Assembly (NCBI GenBank): GCA_016713535.1
Contig: JADJOY010000003.1
Location: forward strand, 1-64,000
Direction of reading: 5' to 3'
Source of the DNA: JADJOY01 sp016713535 [NCBI: Deltaproteobacteria bacterium]
Lineage (GTDB): Bacteria; JADJOY01
DNA length: 64,000 bases
The translations under genes and the position numbers were made by a program. The notes under the pieces were generated by a model. It was not told where the DNA came from and made no database searches. It saw only the letters and a program-made list of their open reading frames with translations. Of this stretch, positions 1 to 9,967 are shown piece by piece. Positions within the stretch are counted from its first letter, which is position 1; each line of letters starts with the position of its first letter.

Positions 1-1166
1 GGGGCGGCGTCGCGATCGGCGCGCGCGCGCAGCGCCGGGCTCGCCGGCTGCTTCGGCCACGCCACCTCGTTGGCCTCGGTGATGCCGCCGCAATCGGCGT
101 GGTACACGGCGTCCACGAGCTCTCCGTTGCGCAGCAGCACCAGCGCCTGCGTCGCGTCGACCGCGGCCTCGGTGGCGGCGGTGGCGTCGGTGGCGCCGCG
201 ATACGCCTGGCAGTGGACGTCGTCGCACAGGTCGAAGCCCTGGCCGACGTGGCGACTGCCGAGCTTCGCGAGCGCGTCGGTGCGTGCCACCACCGCCTGC
301 GCCTCGAGCGCCTGATCGGGCGCATCCGGGAAGATCTCCGCCGGTACCACGCCCTTCACGTAGTTCTCGAGGCCTACCTCGTTGATGGCGAGCACCTGTC
401 CGCCCGGCCCGGGCGTGAGCACGATCCAGTCGCGGTACGCGCGCCGCTTGCCCTTCCACTCGGGCTTCTCGACGTAGATCGTGTCGGCGCCTTCGCAGCG
501 TACCCGCGCCGGCCCGCGAAAGCGGGAGATCGAGGCCCTGCGAGGTGGTGAGCACGAGGTCCCGCCGGGTGGTGTCTTGATGCCCGCGCCGGCGGTGCAG
601 GCGACCTTGTTCGAGTCGATCAGGCGGCGACAGATCTGCTCGACCTCGTCGGCGGACCTGCACGGACCGAGGACCAGGCGCGCCTGGCGCAGGTCGATCG
701 CGGCGTCGGCGCCGTTGGCATCGTCGGCCACGCGCACTCCCGAGACGTCGACGCGCGGCTGCTCGCTGTCTCGGGCAAACGCCGCAGCGACGGTCTTGGG
801 GTCGATCGAGTCTACGTTGGCGCTGATCTCGAGCACCGGGCAGACGCCCGGCTCGGCCGGCTTCGGATCGACCAGGGAGGCACGCAGCGCCGCGCCCTCG
901 CGCACGGAGATCCGCCGGCCGGGATCGTCCTCGAGCGACACCGCGAGGTTCCCCGGACACACCAGCTCCCAGCCATTCGACTCGCCGAGCCCGACCTTGA
1001 GCGCGGTACGCGTTCCCGCGTAGGAGGACGGCGCATAGAGCTCTGCGTCGACCTGACGGGTCGGCCGGCCCGGGGCCTTCGACTCGACGAAGTCGGGGCG
1101 ACAGGCCATCAACAGGGCCACGGCGCAGGCGAGGGCCCAGCTCGACGCGCGATGAAGTCGACGCAT
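1..1166 (-). CDS. SpoIID/LytB-domain lipoprotein (C-terminus off the left edge)
   Basis: The reverse strand is open from an ATG at 1166 to the window edge, about 388 residues. The N-terminus has a signal peptide ending in LLMAC, a lipobox, so the protein is probably a lipoprotein. The visible C-terminal half carries SpoIID/LytB family signatures: [12 protein letters not shown], the [14 protein letters not shown] segment and the cysteine-containing [13 protein letters not shown] block at about 195-233, then YHADCGG. In sporulating bacteria SpoIID is a peptidoglycan lytic transglycosylase. In non-sporulating Gram-negatives the domain is common but its role is poorly known, so peptidoglycan remodelling is an inference. 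Residues around 518-575 read poorly, and a neighbouring frame looks more protein-like there, so two compensating indels are possible. It is divergent from asnS. Confidence 0.85.
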   Translation of the reverse strand, partial: MRRLHRASSWALACAVALLMACRPDFVESKAPGRPTRQVDAELYAPSSYAGTRTALKVGLGESNGWELVCPGNLAVSLEDDPGRRISVREGAALRASLVDPKPAEPGVCPVLEISANVDSIDPKTVAAAFARDSEQPRVDVSGVRVADDANGADAAIDLRQARLVLGPCRSADEVEQICRRLIDSNKVACTAGAGIKTPPGGTSCSPPRRASISRFRGPARVRCEGADTIYVEKPEWKGKRRAYRDWIVLTPGPGGQVLAINEVGLENYVKGVVPAEIFPDAPDQALEAQAVVARTDALAKLGSRHVGQGFDLCDDVHCQAYRGATDATAATEAAVDATQALVLLRNGELVDAVYHADCGGITEANEVAWPKQPASPALRARADRDAA

Positions 1167-1354
1167 GTTCGGACGTGGACGGGCGGGTCGCCGCACGGGA
1201 CGCGGGCGGCCGCATTGTGAGCGATGGAAGGGCCTCGGGCAATGCGCGCGCGTCGGGCGCGCGTGGTTGCCGTGCGTTGCATGCACGGGAGGCCGTCGGT
1301 AGCTTATCGGCCGTCCACGATCCGCCTCTCGTCGCCGTTCCACCGGAGACTCCC

Positions 1355-2653
1355 GTGAGCGTCCAACCGATTCGCATCCGGGACATCGCCGCCCACGCCG
1401 GCGCCGACGTCCACATCCGCGGGTGGGTCGTCCATCACCGTTCGAGCGGCAAGATCCGCTTCCTCGAGCTCCGCGACGGCTCGGGCTACGTGCAGTGCGT
1501 GATGGGGAAGAACGACGTCGCGCCCGATGTCTTCGCGGCGTTCGACGACGTGAGCCTGGAAGCGTCGGTCGAGGTGGTGGGCACGGTGCGCTCGGATCCG
1601 CGTTCGCCGGGCGGGTTCGAGCTCGGCCTGAAGCACCTGCGCGTGGTCGGTCGCTCGGCCGAGTACCCGATCAGTCCCAAGGAGCACGGGGTGGGCTTCC
1701 TCATGGACGAGCGCCACCTGTGGCTGCGCTCGCGCCGTCAGCACGCGATGCTGCGGGTTCGCGCAGAGGTGATGCGCGGCATCCGCGAGTACCTCGATGG
1801 CCAGGACTACCTGCCGGTCGACGCGCCGATCCTGACGCCCAACGCGTGCGAGGGGACCACGACGCTCTTCGAGCTCGGCTACTTCGAGCGCAAGGCGTAC
1901 CTGTCGCAGAGCGGTCAGCTCTACAACGAGGCCACCGCGATGGCTTTCGGCAAGGTGTACTGCTTCGGCCCGACGTTCCGCGCCGAGAAGTCGAAGACCC
2001 GCCGCCACCTGATGGAGTTCTGGATGGTCGAGCCCGAGGCGGCGTTCCTCGATCTCGACGGCGACATGGCGCTCGCGGAGGGCATGGTCGAGCACGTCGT
2101 GCAGCGGGTGCTGGCGCGGTGCCGCGACGACCTCGCGACGCTCGAGCGCGACGTGACCAAGCTCGAGAGCATCCGTGCGCCGTTCCCGCGCATCAGCTAC
2201 GACGAGGCGGTCGAGATCATCCGCAAGGCCGGCGGCACCATCGAGTGGGGCGAGGACTTCGGTGGCGACGAGGAAACGCTCTTGAGCCAGGCCTTCGACA
2301 AGCCGGTGCTGGTGCATCGATATCCGGCGCAGGTGAAGGCCTTCTACATGAAGCGCGATCCGGAGCGACCCGAGGTGGCGCTGTGCGTCGACATGATCGC
2401 GCCCGAGGGCTACGGCGAGATCGTGGGCGGTGGCTGCCGCGAGGAGAGCCTCGAGGCCCTCGAGACGCGGATTCGCGAGCACGGCCTGCCGCTCGAGACC
2501 TTCAAGTGGTTCCTCGACCTGCGCCGCTATGGCAGCGTCCCGCACGCGGGCTTCGGCCTCGGCGTGGAGCGGACCGTGGCGTGGATCACCGGCATCCCGC
2601 ACGTGCGCGAGACCATCCCGTTCCCGCGCCTCCTCGATCGGATGTACCCATGA
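1355..2653 (+). CDS. asnS: Asparaginyl-tRNA synthetase
   Basis: A class II aminoacyl-tRNA synthetase of 432 residues that charges tRNA-Asn in the cytoplasm. It has an N-terminal OB-fold anticodon-binding domain ([20 protein letters not shown]), motif 2 ([21 protein letters not shown] region; the RHLMEF/VEPE form fits AsnRS rather than AspRS) and motif 3 ([15 protein letters not shown]). The frame is open much further upstream to 1175, but that part is low-complexity and unlike the family. The GTG at 1355 has a GGAG ribosome-binding site at 1345-1348 and gives a family-typical N-terminus and length. The stop codon overlaps the start of the next gene by ATGA, so the two are probably co-translated. 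Confidence 0.95.
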   Translation: MSVQPIRIRDIAAHAGADVHIRGWVVHHRSSGKIRFLELRDGSGYVQCVMGKNDVAPDVFAAFDDVSLEASVEVVGTVRSDPRSPGGFELGLKHLRVVGRSAEYPISPKEHGVGFLMDERHLWLRSRRQHAMLRVRAEVMRGIREYLDGQDYLPVDAPILTPNACEGTTTLFELGYFERKAYLSQSGQLYNEATAMAFGKVYCFGPTFRAEKSKTRRHLMEFWMVEPEAAFLDLDGDMALAEGMVEHVVQRVLARCRDDLATLERDVTKLESIRAPFPRISYDEAVEIIRKAGGTIEWGEDFGGDEETLLSQAFDKPVLVHRYPAQVKAFYMKRDPERPEVALCVDMIAPEGYGEIVGGGCREESLEALETRIREHGLPLETFKWFLDLRRYGSVPHAGFGLGVERTVAWITGIPHVRETIPFPRLLDRMYP

Positions 2654-3870
2654 ATCCGCGCCAGCGCGCGGCCTTGCGCGCCGCGTTCGTCCTCGCCGGG
2701 ATCGGCCTCGGGCTCGCGACCTACCTGACCGTGCGGCACTTCGCGGCCGCGCAGGGCGGCCGCAGCGTCTGCTCGGTGAGCGTGACGCTCAACTGCGACG
2801 TCGTGAACACCAGTGAGTACGCCGAGTTGCTCGGGATTCCGATCTCGGCGCTCGGCGCGGCGCTCTATCTGCTCATCCTGGTGCTGAGCGGCTGGTCGCT
2901 GGCCGCGCGGCCGTCGCTGGTGCCGTCCCTGCTCTCGCACCTGACGGTGGCGGCCGCCGGATCGGTGGCGTATTCGGTCTTCCTCGCCGGCGTGTCTCAT
3001 TTCGTGCTGCGCCACTGGTGTCTCTTCTGCATCGGGCTCTACGCGGTGAACCTCGGGCTACTCGTCACCGCGGCGGTCGGCGCGGGAATCCCGATCGCCG
3101 AGCAGCTCGCGATCCTGCGGCGCGACTGGGCGACGATTCGCAGCAAGCGCTGGGTGTTCGCCGCGCTGGTCGGGGCGGGGGTCCTGGTCGGCGGCGTCGC
3201 GGCCACGGCTGCGGTGCGTCGCGAGCACCGACGCGACGAGTTCGTGAAGACGTGGAAGGCGCTCGAGATCGCCCCGGTGGTGGTCCGCGGCAACGAACCC
3301 ACCCTCGGCTCGGCGGACGCGCCCGTGACGGTGGTCGATTACTTCGACTTCCTGTGCCCGCACTGCAAGAAGGCCGCGACCGTGCTCGAGCGCCTGGTGC
3401 GCGAGTACCCGGGCCAGGTGCGGGTGGTGGTCAAGCACGTACCGCTCGACGCCTCGTGCAACCCGTGGGCGAACCCGCACCCCGGCGCGTGCAAGGCGAC
3501 CGCGGCGGCGCTGTGCGCGGCGCGGCAGGGGCACTACTGGGAGATGCACGACTGGCTCTTCCTCGATCAGGCGGAGATCGACGACAACAACGTCGCCGCC
3601 AAGATCGCCGAGATCGGCGCCAAGGTGGGCGTCGACGCGGCGGCGCTCGAGTCCTGCATGACGGAGCCCGCGATCCTGGACCAGATCCAGAGCGAGATCC
3701 GCGAGGGCATCGCCGAGCTCCGCATCGAGTCGACGCCGGCGATCTTCGTGAACGGGCGCGGCATCATGGGCGCCCTCGACATGGAGACGTTCCGCACGGT
3801 GATCGACGAGGCGCTCGCGCTCGCGAAGAACCCGGCTCCGGCCCCGGCGCCGCCGCACCCGGGCGGCTGA
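2650..3870 (+). CDS. VKOR-DsbA fusion, disulfide bond formation protein
   Basis: A 406-residue membrane protein joining a vitamin K epoxide reductase (VKOR) domain to a thioredoxin/DsbA-like domain. The VKOR half spans roughly residues 1-175, with several transmembrane segments, the loop cysteine pair in CSVSVTLNC and the active-site WCLFC. After another membrane segment comes a DsbA_2/thioredoxin domain with the redox motif CPHCKK and the cis-Pro loop [10 protein letters not shown]. In characterised fusions, VKOR reoxidises the thioredoxin partner and passes electrons to quinone, forming disulfides in exported proteins in place of DsbB/DsbA. Extra cysteines in the thioredoxin half (ASCNPW, GACKA, ALCAA) resemble those of other family members. 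The ATG at 2650 overlaps the asnS stop. Confidence 0.92.
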   Translation: MNPRQRAALRAAFVLAGIGLGLATYLTVRHFAAAQGGRSVCSVSVTLNCDVVNTSEYAELLGIPISALGAALYLLILVLSGWSLAARPSLVPSLLSHLTVAAAGSVAYSVFLAGVSHFVLRHWCLFCIGLYAVNLGLLVTAAVGAGIPIAEQLAILRRDWATIRSKRWVFAALVGAGVLVGGVAATAAVRREHRRDEFVKTWKALEIAPVVVRGNEPTLGSADAPVTVVDYFDFLCPHCKKAATVLERLVREYPGQVRVVVKHVPLDASCNPWANPHPGACKATAAALCAARQGHYWEMHDWLFLDQAEIDDNNVAAKIAEIGAKVGVDAAALESCMTEPAILDQIQSEIREGIAELRIESTPAIFVNGRGIMGALDMETFRTVIDEALALAKNPAPAPAPPHPGG

Positions 3871-3900
3871 GCCGGCCCGGCGGCTCGCGGCCCCCGGCGT

Positions 3901-4674
3901 TCAGGGGCCGAACGACGCGGGGAGCCAGCTCGCGAGCTTGGCCATCGCGCGGTCGAGGTGGGCTGGCTCGCTGAAGCGGTGGTCTGCGCCGTCGACGATC
4001 ACCAGCTCCTTGCGATCGTGCGGGACGGCGGCGTGGATAACCCGGCCGTCCTCCACCGGCACCACCTCGTCGGCCGCGCCGTGGATCACCAGCACCGGCA
4101 CGCGGACACGCGCGGCGGCGGCGGGCACGTCGATGCGCTGGGCGTCTTCCATGAGCGTGAAGCGCACCCGCCGCCCTTCGCTCACCGCCAGGAATTCGTC
4201 GCGCTTCCAGCGGTCGTAGGTCTCGAGAGAGACCATCGGACTCGGCACGCGGCCCGGGCGCGCGACCGCCGCGAGCGTCGCCACGCCGACCAGTCCCGCC
4301 GGGGCAGGCTCGCCGCCCGCGAACAGGAGCGCCACCGCGCCGCCCATGCTCGAGCCGAACAGCGCGAAGCGGTCCACGCCGCGGTTGCGCACCAGCGCCA
4401 CCGCGCCGCGCAGGTCCTCGACCTCGCGGGTATACGTCATGTCCTCGAAGGATCCCTCGGAGTCGCCGCAGCCGGCGAAATCGAAGCGCAGCGCCGGGAA
4501 CCCGCGCGCCGCGAGCTCGTTGGCGAGCCGCACGTGCTTGAGGCCGGAGCGGCTCGACTCCATGCCGTGGCAGAGCACCACCGCGATGCCACGCGCCACT
4601 CCCTCGGCAGGGTGGTGGAGCTCGGCGGCGAGTGCCTGGCCGCGGGCATTGGGGAACGAGAGCCTCTCGATCAC
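3901..4674 (-). CDS. Alpha/beta hydrolase (serine aminopeptidase S33-like)
   Basis: A 257-residue alpha/beta hydrolase. The nucleophile elbow is GSSMGG, the oxyanion segment is VVLCHGMESS, the acid is probably the Asp in HGAADEVVP, and the catalytic His lies in DGADHRFSEP, so the triad is complete. The family includes bacterial esterases and lysophospholipases; the substrate cannot be read from the sequence. Its ATG overlaps the stop of gph by four bases (ATGA), so the two form a translationally coupled pair on the minus strand. It is convergent with the VKOR gene across a short gap of 30 bases. Confidence 0.88.
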   Translation of the reverse strand: MIERLSFPNARGQALAAELHHPAEGVARGIAVVLCHGMESSRSGLKHVRLANELAARGFPALRFDFAGCGDSEGSFEDMTYTREVEDLRGAVALVRNRGVDRFALFGSSMGGAVALLFAGGEPAPAGLVGVATLAAVARPGRVPSPMVSLETYDRWKRDEFLAVSEGRRVRFTLMEDAQRIDVPAAAARVRVPVLVIHGAADEVVPVEDGRVIHAAVPHDRKELVIVDGADHRFSEPAHLDRAMAKLASWLPASFGP

Positions 4675-5372
4675 GGGGGCGTACCGCGCTGTGCGGCCCT
4701 CGCGACGCCGGTCCGGCCGAGGAGCTCGCGCATGTGGTCCACGAAGTCGCGCGCGCCCGCGGTCTCCATGTCGTGGCGCTTGCCGATCCCCCAGGTCACG
4801 CCGACGAAACGCACTCCCGCGGCGCGCGCGGTCTCGACGTCGACCGCCATGTCGCCGACGTAGAGGGCCTGGAGTGGCTCGGCGCCGACGTGCCCGAGCG
4901 CGCGCAGGAGTGGCTCGGGGTCGGGTTTGCGCACCGGCATCGAGTCGCCGCCGACCAGGATCGCGAACGGACCGAGCGCCAGCCCGTCGACGATCCTGCG
5001 CGCCGGCGCGGCGGGCTTGTTGGTGACCACCGCGGTCTCGACTCCCGCCTCGCGCAGCGTCGCGAGGGTCTCGAGGACGCCGGGGTAGGGCAGCGTGCGA
5101 TCGAGAAGGTGATCGGCGTAGATCGGCATGAAGCGCTCGACGAACGCGTCGGGCGCAGGCGGATCGTCGCCCGGTGCCGTGGCGGCGCGCAGGCAGCGTA
5201 GCGCCAGGTTCTTCACTCCCCCGCCGACGAAACCGACGACCGTCTCGGCGGGGAGGGGGGCCAGGCCGAGCGAAGCGAGCGTGAGGTTGGCGGCGAGCGC
5301 GATGTCGTGCCGCGAGTCGACGAGGGTGCCGTCGAGGTCGAAGACCACGAGGCGTGTCGCGGCGGAGCTCAT
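4671..5372 (-). CDS. gph: Phosphoglycolate phosphatase-type HAD hydrolase
   Basis: A 233-residue HAD-superfamily phosphatase with all four motifs: FDLDGTLVDS (nucleophile Asp12), VVTNK, the Lys in RKPDPEP, and VGDMAVDVE. The alpha-helical cap domain follows motif I. Length and motif spacing match Gph, which removes phosphate from 2-phosphoglycolate formed by DNA repair or oxygenase side reactions. Related HADs such as PpaX or beta-phosphoglucomutase-like enzymes cannot be excluded. It lies downstream of argS on the same strand (46-base gap) and overlaps the hydrolase gene that follows. Confidence 0.85.
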   Translation of the reverse strand: MSSAATRLVVFDLDGTLVDSRHDIALAANLTLASLGLAPLPAETVVGFVGGGVKNLALRCLRAATAPGDDPPAPDAFVERFMPIYADHLLDRTLPYPGVLETLATLREAGVETAVVTNKPAAPARRIVDGLALGPFAILVGGDSMPVRKPDPEPLLRALGHVGAEPLQALYVGDMAVDVETARAAGVRFVGVTWGIGKRHDMETAGARDFVDHMRELLGRTGVARAAQRGTPP

Positions 5373-5418
5373 CGGGCGGAACCGGCGGAGGGTGAGTGCG
5401 GGAGGGCTGCGGCTGGGG

Positions 5419-7172
5419 TCACATCTGCTCGACGGTGTCGATGCCGAGCAGTGCGAGCCCTTGGTGGAGCACGCGGGCCACCACGTCGCAGAGGGCGAGG
5501 CGGCTCGCGCGCAGAGCCTCGTCGTCGGCCGAGAGCACCGGGCAGTTCTCGTAGAACTTGTGGTAGCGCGACGCCAGCTCGTAGAGGTAGGTGCAGAGCA
5601 CGTGGGGCAGGAGCTTGTCGGCGACGGCGTCGACCACTTCGGGGAAGCGAGTGAGGGCGAGCGCCAGGTCGCGCTCGGCGGTCGCGCCGATGACGATCGG
5701 GGTCCCCGCGGGCGGCGTCGCGCCGGCCTTGCGCAGGATCGAGCGGATCCGCACGTACGCGTTGATCAGGTAGGGCGCGGTGTTGCCGTTGAGCGCGAGC
5801 ATGCGCTCCCAGTCGAACACGTAGTCCTTCTGGCGATCGGTCGAGAGGTCGGCGTACTTGACCGCGCCGATGCCCAGGGTGCGCGCGATCTGGTGCTTGT
5901 CTTCGGCGCTCAGGTCACCGGTGTCGCGCCCGCCCGGCCGCTCGTCGAGGGCGCGCGCGCGCGCTCGACCGCCTCGGTGAGCAGGTCGACGAGCTTGATC
6001 GTGCCGCCCGCGCGGGTTTTGAAGGGTTTGCGATCGGGACCGAGCACGGAGCCGAACGAGACGTGCTCGGCGCGCACGGCGTCGGTGAGCCAGCCGGCCA
6101 TGCGCGCCACGGCGAACAGCATCGCGAAGTGCTGGGCCTGGGGCTCGCCCACGACGTACGCGATGCGGTCGGCGTGGAGCTCGGTCACACGGTAGCGGAG
6201 CGCCGCGAGATCCGTGGTGGCGTACAGGAAGGCACCGTCCGCCTTGCGCACGATCATCGGCAGCGGCTCGCCGTCCTTGCGCTTGAAGCCGTCGGGAAAG
6301 ACGCAGGTGGCACCCTCGCTCTCGCGCGCGAGCCCGAGAAGCGCGAGGTCGCCGATGACCTCGGCGAGGCGCGGGTTGAAGAAGCTCTCGGGGCGGATGT
6401 CGCGGTCCTCGAGGAGCACGCCGAGGCGTGCGTACACCGCGCGGAAGTGGCGCTTCGACTCCTCCACCAGGCGCCGCCACAGCTCGAGCGAGCGCGGGTC
6501 GCCGCTCTGCAGCGCGACCACGCGGTTGCGGGCGCGCAGCTTGAAGTCCTCGTTGGCATCGAACTCGCGCTTGGCGGCCTGGTAGAACCCGTCGAGGTCC
6601 TTGACGCCGAGCTCCGGCTGGTCGGCGGCGCCGGTATCGACGAGGTACTCGATGAGCATGCCGAACTGCGTGCCCCAGTCACCGACGTGGTTCTGGCGGA
6701 TCACGTCGTGACCGAGGAAGCCGAGCACCCGTGCCAGGCAATCGCCGATGATCGTCGAGCGCAGGTGGCCGACGTGCATCTCCTTGGCGATGTTGGGTGC
6801 CGAGTAGTCGAGCACCACGGTCGTCGGCCGGGAGGTGACGGAGGCGCCGAGCTGCGCGTCGGCGCCGAGCTCCATCGCGGTGCGCGCGATCAGCTCCTCG
6901 CGGACCGTCAGGTTGATGAAGCCCGGGCCTGCGATCGACGGCGTCTGGCACAGGTCGTCGATCGCGAGCGCCGTGACGATGGCGTTCGCGACCTCACGGG
7001 GTGGCTTGCCCACCGCCTTGGCGAGGCGGAGCGCGAGGTTCGACTGGTAGTCCCCGAAGCGCGTGTCGGCCGCGGCCTCGACGAGGCTCGCGACCTCGTA
7101 CGAGGAGCCGGGGAACGCGGCGTCGGTCGCGGCCGCGATACGCTCGGCGAGCAGGGTGGGGATCTTGACCAT
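5419..7172 (-). CDS. argS: Arginyl-tRNA synthetase, frame broken by an indel
   Basis: A class I synthetase charging tRNA-Arg. The N-terminal Arg-specific domain is followed by the HIGH-type motif HVGHLRSTIIGD and the ArgRS form of the KMSKS loop (KPFKTRAGG). The reading frame from 7172 stops at 5910. The remaining family-typical C-terminus (anticodon domain, DKHQIARTLGIGAVKYADLS onward, ending VEQM) continues in another frame to 5419. The switch falls in an alternating GC tract at about 5949-5963, a likely place for a one- or two-base error. The two halves together give a full-length enzyme. An essential single-copy gene would not be expected to be broken, so I treat this as one gene with a sequence error. 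Confidence 0.9.
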
Positions 7173-7231
7173 GGCTTTCGGGCGCGGCGGGGGAGGGGGA
7201 GCGGTGGAGCGCTTGCGGCGGACGCCGTCGA

Positions 7232-7585
7232 TCAGCCGGCGTTGCCTCTCACCAGCTTGCCGGATGCGTCGCGGGAGAACGCGAGCCGCTCGACGACCTT
7301 ACCGCCGAGGAGGTGCTGCTCGATGATCTCCTCGACGTCCGCGGCGGTGCGAACCAGGCCGTACCACACGCCTTCCGGGTAGATGACGACGGTGGGGCCG
7401 ATCTCGCACTGGTCCAGGCAGCCGGCCTTGTTGGCGCGCATCCGTCCCTTCAGGCCGCGCTTCTCGAGGCTCTGCTTGAAGAGCTCGCGGATCTGCTCGC
7501 CACCCTTGTCGCCACACGAGCCGCGCGGGTGGCCCTTCTCGCGAAAGTTCTCGCAGATGAAGACGTGGCGTTCGAAGATCGGCAT
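7232..7585 (-). CDS. Thioredoxin-like 2Fe-2S ferredoxin
   Basis: A 117-residue thioredoxin-fold [2Fe-2S] ferredoxin, related to NuoE and to the Azotobacter FeSII/Aquifex Fd type. Four cysteines sit in the expected pattern: FICENF near the N-terminus, GSCGDKG, and AGCLDQCEIGP. The tail GVWYGLV is typical of the family. It is a small soluble electron carrier; its partner is not apparent from the neighbourhood (argS lies downstream on the same strand). Length is normal. Confidence 0.88.
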   Translation of the reverse strand: MPIFERHVFICENFREKGHPRGSCGDKGGEQIRELFKQSLEKRGLKGRMRANKAGCLDQCEIGPTVVIYPEGVWYGLVRTAADVEEIIEQHLLGGKVVERLAFSRDASGKLVRGNAG

Positions 7586-7749
7586 CGTGGCGTTCCTCTG
7601 CGTTTCCGGCCCCGGGCGAGCCGGCCAAGACTAATCCGCGCCGAGCCCGCGTGTCGAAGCGAGCCCTCGCGGTGGCCGCGCGCGACGGGCCGGTTGACGG
7701 GTGGACCGAAGCAGCGGTACGTGGCCCCCTTCACCTCGTGGAGGGGCTT

Positions 7750-8337
7750 ATGCGACATGCCGAGGTCGAACGACGGGCGCCGCGCATCGGCGCGACCTGG
7801 CTCGCATGGATCGCGATCGTGGCGAGCGCTCTCTCCGCGCACGCCGAGCCGGGCGTGCCCGGCGCGGGCGTGCCCGAGTCCTGGGAGGCCGGGCTGCGCG
7901 CGTCGTATCAGCGCCTGAGCGGCACGATCGTGACCTCCCAGGTCAGCGTCGGCACGTTCCTCGGCTACTACGTTCATCCGAACGTCGAGCCGTTCTTGGG
8001 GGTCTCGCTCGATTTCCAGGACGCGGATGCTGGCCGGGGCTCGAGCGCGACTGCCGTGAACGTCTCCGCGGGCGCCGGCGCGCGTGCTTCGTTCGAGCTG
8101 GCCGAGCGGCTGCGTCCGTACCTGGCGTTCTCCCCGGGACTGTTGCTGCGCACCACCGACATCTCGGGCTTCGACGCCGAGGATCAGCTCGACTTCGTGC
8201 TGTCCGCGCAGGTCGGCCTCCAGGTGGAGCTGGTGCCACGCGTCGCCCTCGACGTCGGCGTCGCCTACGATCGGATCTTCTCGGATGGCGGCGAAGACCT
8301 CCTGACGGTCCCGCTCGGCGTCAGCTTCTTCTTCTGA
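7750..8337 (+). CDS. Small outer-membrane beta-barrel protein
   Basis: A 195-residue secreted protein. I chose the ATG at 7750 because GGAGGGG lies just upstream at 7740-7746 and the product then begins with a signal peptide (WLAWIAIVASALSAHAEP). The mature part is a series of alternating amphipathic beta-strands separated by short turns and ends in FFF, the C-terminal aromatic signature of outer-membrane barrels. Size suggests an eight-strand OmpA/OmpX-like or outer-membrane beta-barrel protein. No specific function can be assigned. Confidence 0.75.
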   Translation: MRHAEVERRAPRIGATWLAWIAIVASALSAHAEPGVPGAGVPESWEAGLRASYQRLSGTIVTSQVSVGTFLGYYVHPNVEPFLGVSLDFQDADAGRGSSATAVNVSAGAGARASFELAERLRPYLAFSPGLLLRTTDISGFDAEDQLDFVLSAQVGLQVELVPRVALDVGVAYDRIFSDGGEDLLTVPLGVSFFF

Positions 8338-8479
8338 GCGCGAGCCCGGATCGATCCCGCGCGCGGAGCGCCCGGGAACGGCCGGCGGGGCCTGCTAGGC
8401 TTGCACGGGGACGGGCCGCGAAGCCCGTATCCGCTCGGTAGCCCGAGCCCGCCGAGTGAACCGTCGAGGAGCCGCGTTC

Positions 8480-9094
8480 ATGGACGTGCGCATCGAGGTC
8501 GCCCTGCTGTTGATCCTGTTCACCCTGCCGGCCGTGGTGAAGATCGGCGCCTACCGGGTGAGCTACGGCAAGATGCCGATCGGCATCAGCGAGCGCAGCT
8601 CGGGGACCGAGCGTTTCCTCGCCGGCTCGCTGATCGCGCTGGTCGCCGGCCACTACGCGTTCGGCGGGCTCTACCTCCTCGCGCCGGACCTGCTCGACGC
8701 TGCGCGCCCGTTCGAGGCCCTCGGCAGCGGCGCAGTGCAGACCGCTGGGCTGGTGATCGGGCTCGTCGCCCTCGGGCTCACGGGCTGGGCGCAGGCGACG
8801 ATGGGTGAGGCGTGGAAGATCGGCATCGACCGCGACGGTGTCGCCGAGCTGGTGAAGCACGGGCCGTTTCGCTGGATCCGCAACCCGATCTACACCGGCA
8901 TGATGGGCGCGAGCCTGGGGCTCTTCTTGCTCGTGCCGTGCGATCCGTCGCTGGTGCTGGTGGTGCTCACCGTCTACGGCCTACAGCTCCAGGCGCGCCT
9001 CGAAGAGGACTTCCTGCGCGACGAGCACGGCGACGCGTACGCCGCGTGGGTCGCGGTCACCGGGCGCTTCATGCCGAAGCTCGGGCGGGGCTGA
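8480..9094 (+). CDS. Isoprenylcysteine/phospholipid methyltransferase-like membrane protein
   Basis: A 204-residue integral membrane protein of the ICMT/PEMT-like methyltransferase family. The C-terminal half has the family's SAM-binding signature: LVKHGPFRWIRNPIYTG, then an Arg-Leu-Glu-Glu segment (ARLEEDFL) and HGDAYAAW. About four hydrophobic segments precede and interrupt it. The ATG at 8480 follows a GAGGA motif; a GTG at 8456 is possible but adds eight poorly conserved residues. Bacterial members methylate varied small lipids or isoprenoids, so the substrate is unknown. It is convergent with the IMPase gene. Confidence 0.82.
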   Translation: MDVRIEVALLLILFTLPAVVKIGAYRVSYGKMPIGISERSSGTERFLAGSLIALVAGHYAFGGLYLLAPDLLDAARPFEALGSGAVQTAGLVIGLVALGLTGWAQATMGEAWKIGIDRDGVAELVKHGPFRWIRNPIYTGMMGASLGLFLLVPCDPSLVLVVLTVYGLQLQARLEEDFLRDEHGDAYAAWVAVTGRFMPKLGRG

Positions 9095-9105
9095 GCCCGG
9101 GCGCC

Positions 9106-9888
9106 TCAGAGAAGCGGGCGCGCGATCTCGAGCATCGCGTCGTGGAGGTGGCCGTTGGTGGCGAGGATCGCCCCGCCGCTGACGTCGAACGCGCTGCCGT
9201 CGAGGTTGGTCACCCGTCCACCCGCCTCGCTCACGACCAGGCTTCCGGCGGCGACGTCCCACGGCTTGAGGTCGAGCTCCCAGAACCCGTCGAGCCGCCC
9301 GGCGGCCACGAAGCACAGGTCGAGCGCCGCGGAGCCGTCGCGGCGCAGGCCCTGACCCGCGGCGAGGAATGCGCGCAGGAGCCCGACGGTGGGCTCGGGA
9401 CGCTCACGGATCGAGTAGGGGAAGCCGGTCACCAGCAGCGCTCGCGAGAGCTCACCGATCGGTGAGACTCGAAGCGCCGCGCCGCCGAGAGTGGCACCGC
9501 AGCCGCGCCGCGCGGCGAACAGCTCGTCGCGGGCGGGCTCGTACACCACGCCGAGCTCGATCTGGCCCTCGACCTCGAGCGCGATCGACACCCCGAAGAG
9601 CGGGTAGCCGTGGGCGAAGTTGGTGGTGCCGTCGAGTGGGTCGACGAGCCAGCGCGGCCGCCCGGCTCGCGCCGTGCCGCCACCCTCCTCGGCGAGGATC
9701 GCGTGGTCGGGAAAGGCCGCGGCCAGGCGCTCGACGATGAGCGCCTCCGAGGCGCGGTCGGCCTGGGTGACCAGATCGATCGCGCCCTTGTGCTCGATCG
9801 CGAGCTCGCGCCCGAAGTGACGCATGAGCACCGCGCCGGCCTCGCGAGCGATCGCGGTCGCGGTCTGCAGAGCGGAGTCGGGAACCAT
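9106..9888 (-). CDS. suhB: Inositol-1-monophosphatase family protein
   Basis: A 260-residue Mg-dependent sugar/inositol phosphatase. Metal-binding motifs are complete: LAEEGGG, DPLDGTTNFAHGYP and the C-terminal WDVAAGSLVVSEAGG. The size matches SuhB-type IMPases, which act on myo-inositol-1-phosphate and related phosphates; some members also act in ribosome assembly or transcription antitermination. The exact substrate (inositol phosphate, histidinol phosphate or PAP) cannot be told from motifs alone. It is downstream of dnaA on the same strand, 79 bases apart. Confidence 0.88.
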   Translation of the reverse strand: MVPDSALQTATAIAREAGAVLMRHFGRELAIEHKGAIDLVTQADRASEALIVERLAAAFPDHAILAEEGGGTARAGRPRWLVDPLDGTTNFAHGYPLFGVSIALEVEGQIELGVVYEPARDELFAARRGCGATLGGAALRVSPIGELSRALLVTGFPYSIRERPEPTVGLLRAFLAAGQGLRRDGSAALDLCFVAAGRLDGFWELDLKPWDVAAGSLVVSEAGGRVTNLDGSAFDVSGGAILATNGHLHDAMLEIARPLL

Positions 9889-9967
9889 GCGGCGCCGGGA
9901 TACCGGCGCGTTGCCGGGGAGTCAATCGCGCGCTCGGTGGGCGCGCGTGCGCCGACTCGAGGCGCGC

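Noticed and set aside
518-575. Compensating indels inside the SpoIID gene
   Set aside because: An alternative frame reads more naturally there, but the given frame is open throughout and I cannot establish homology for this short segment; noted only as a possibility.
1175-1354. A 60-residue N-terminal extension of asnS
   Set aside because: The residues are low-complexity and Arg/Gly-rich; the GTG at 1355 has a good ribosome-binding site and gives the family length.
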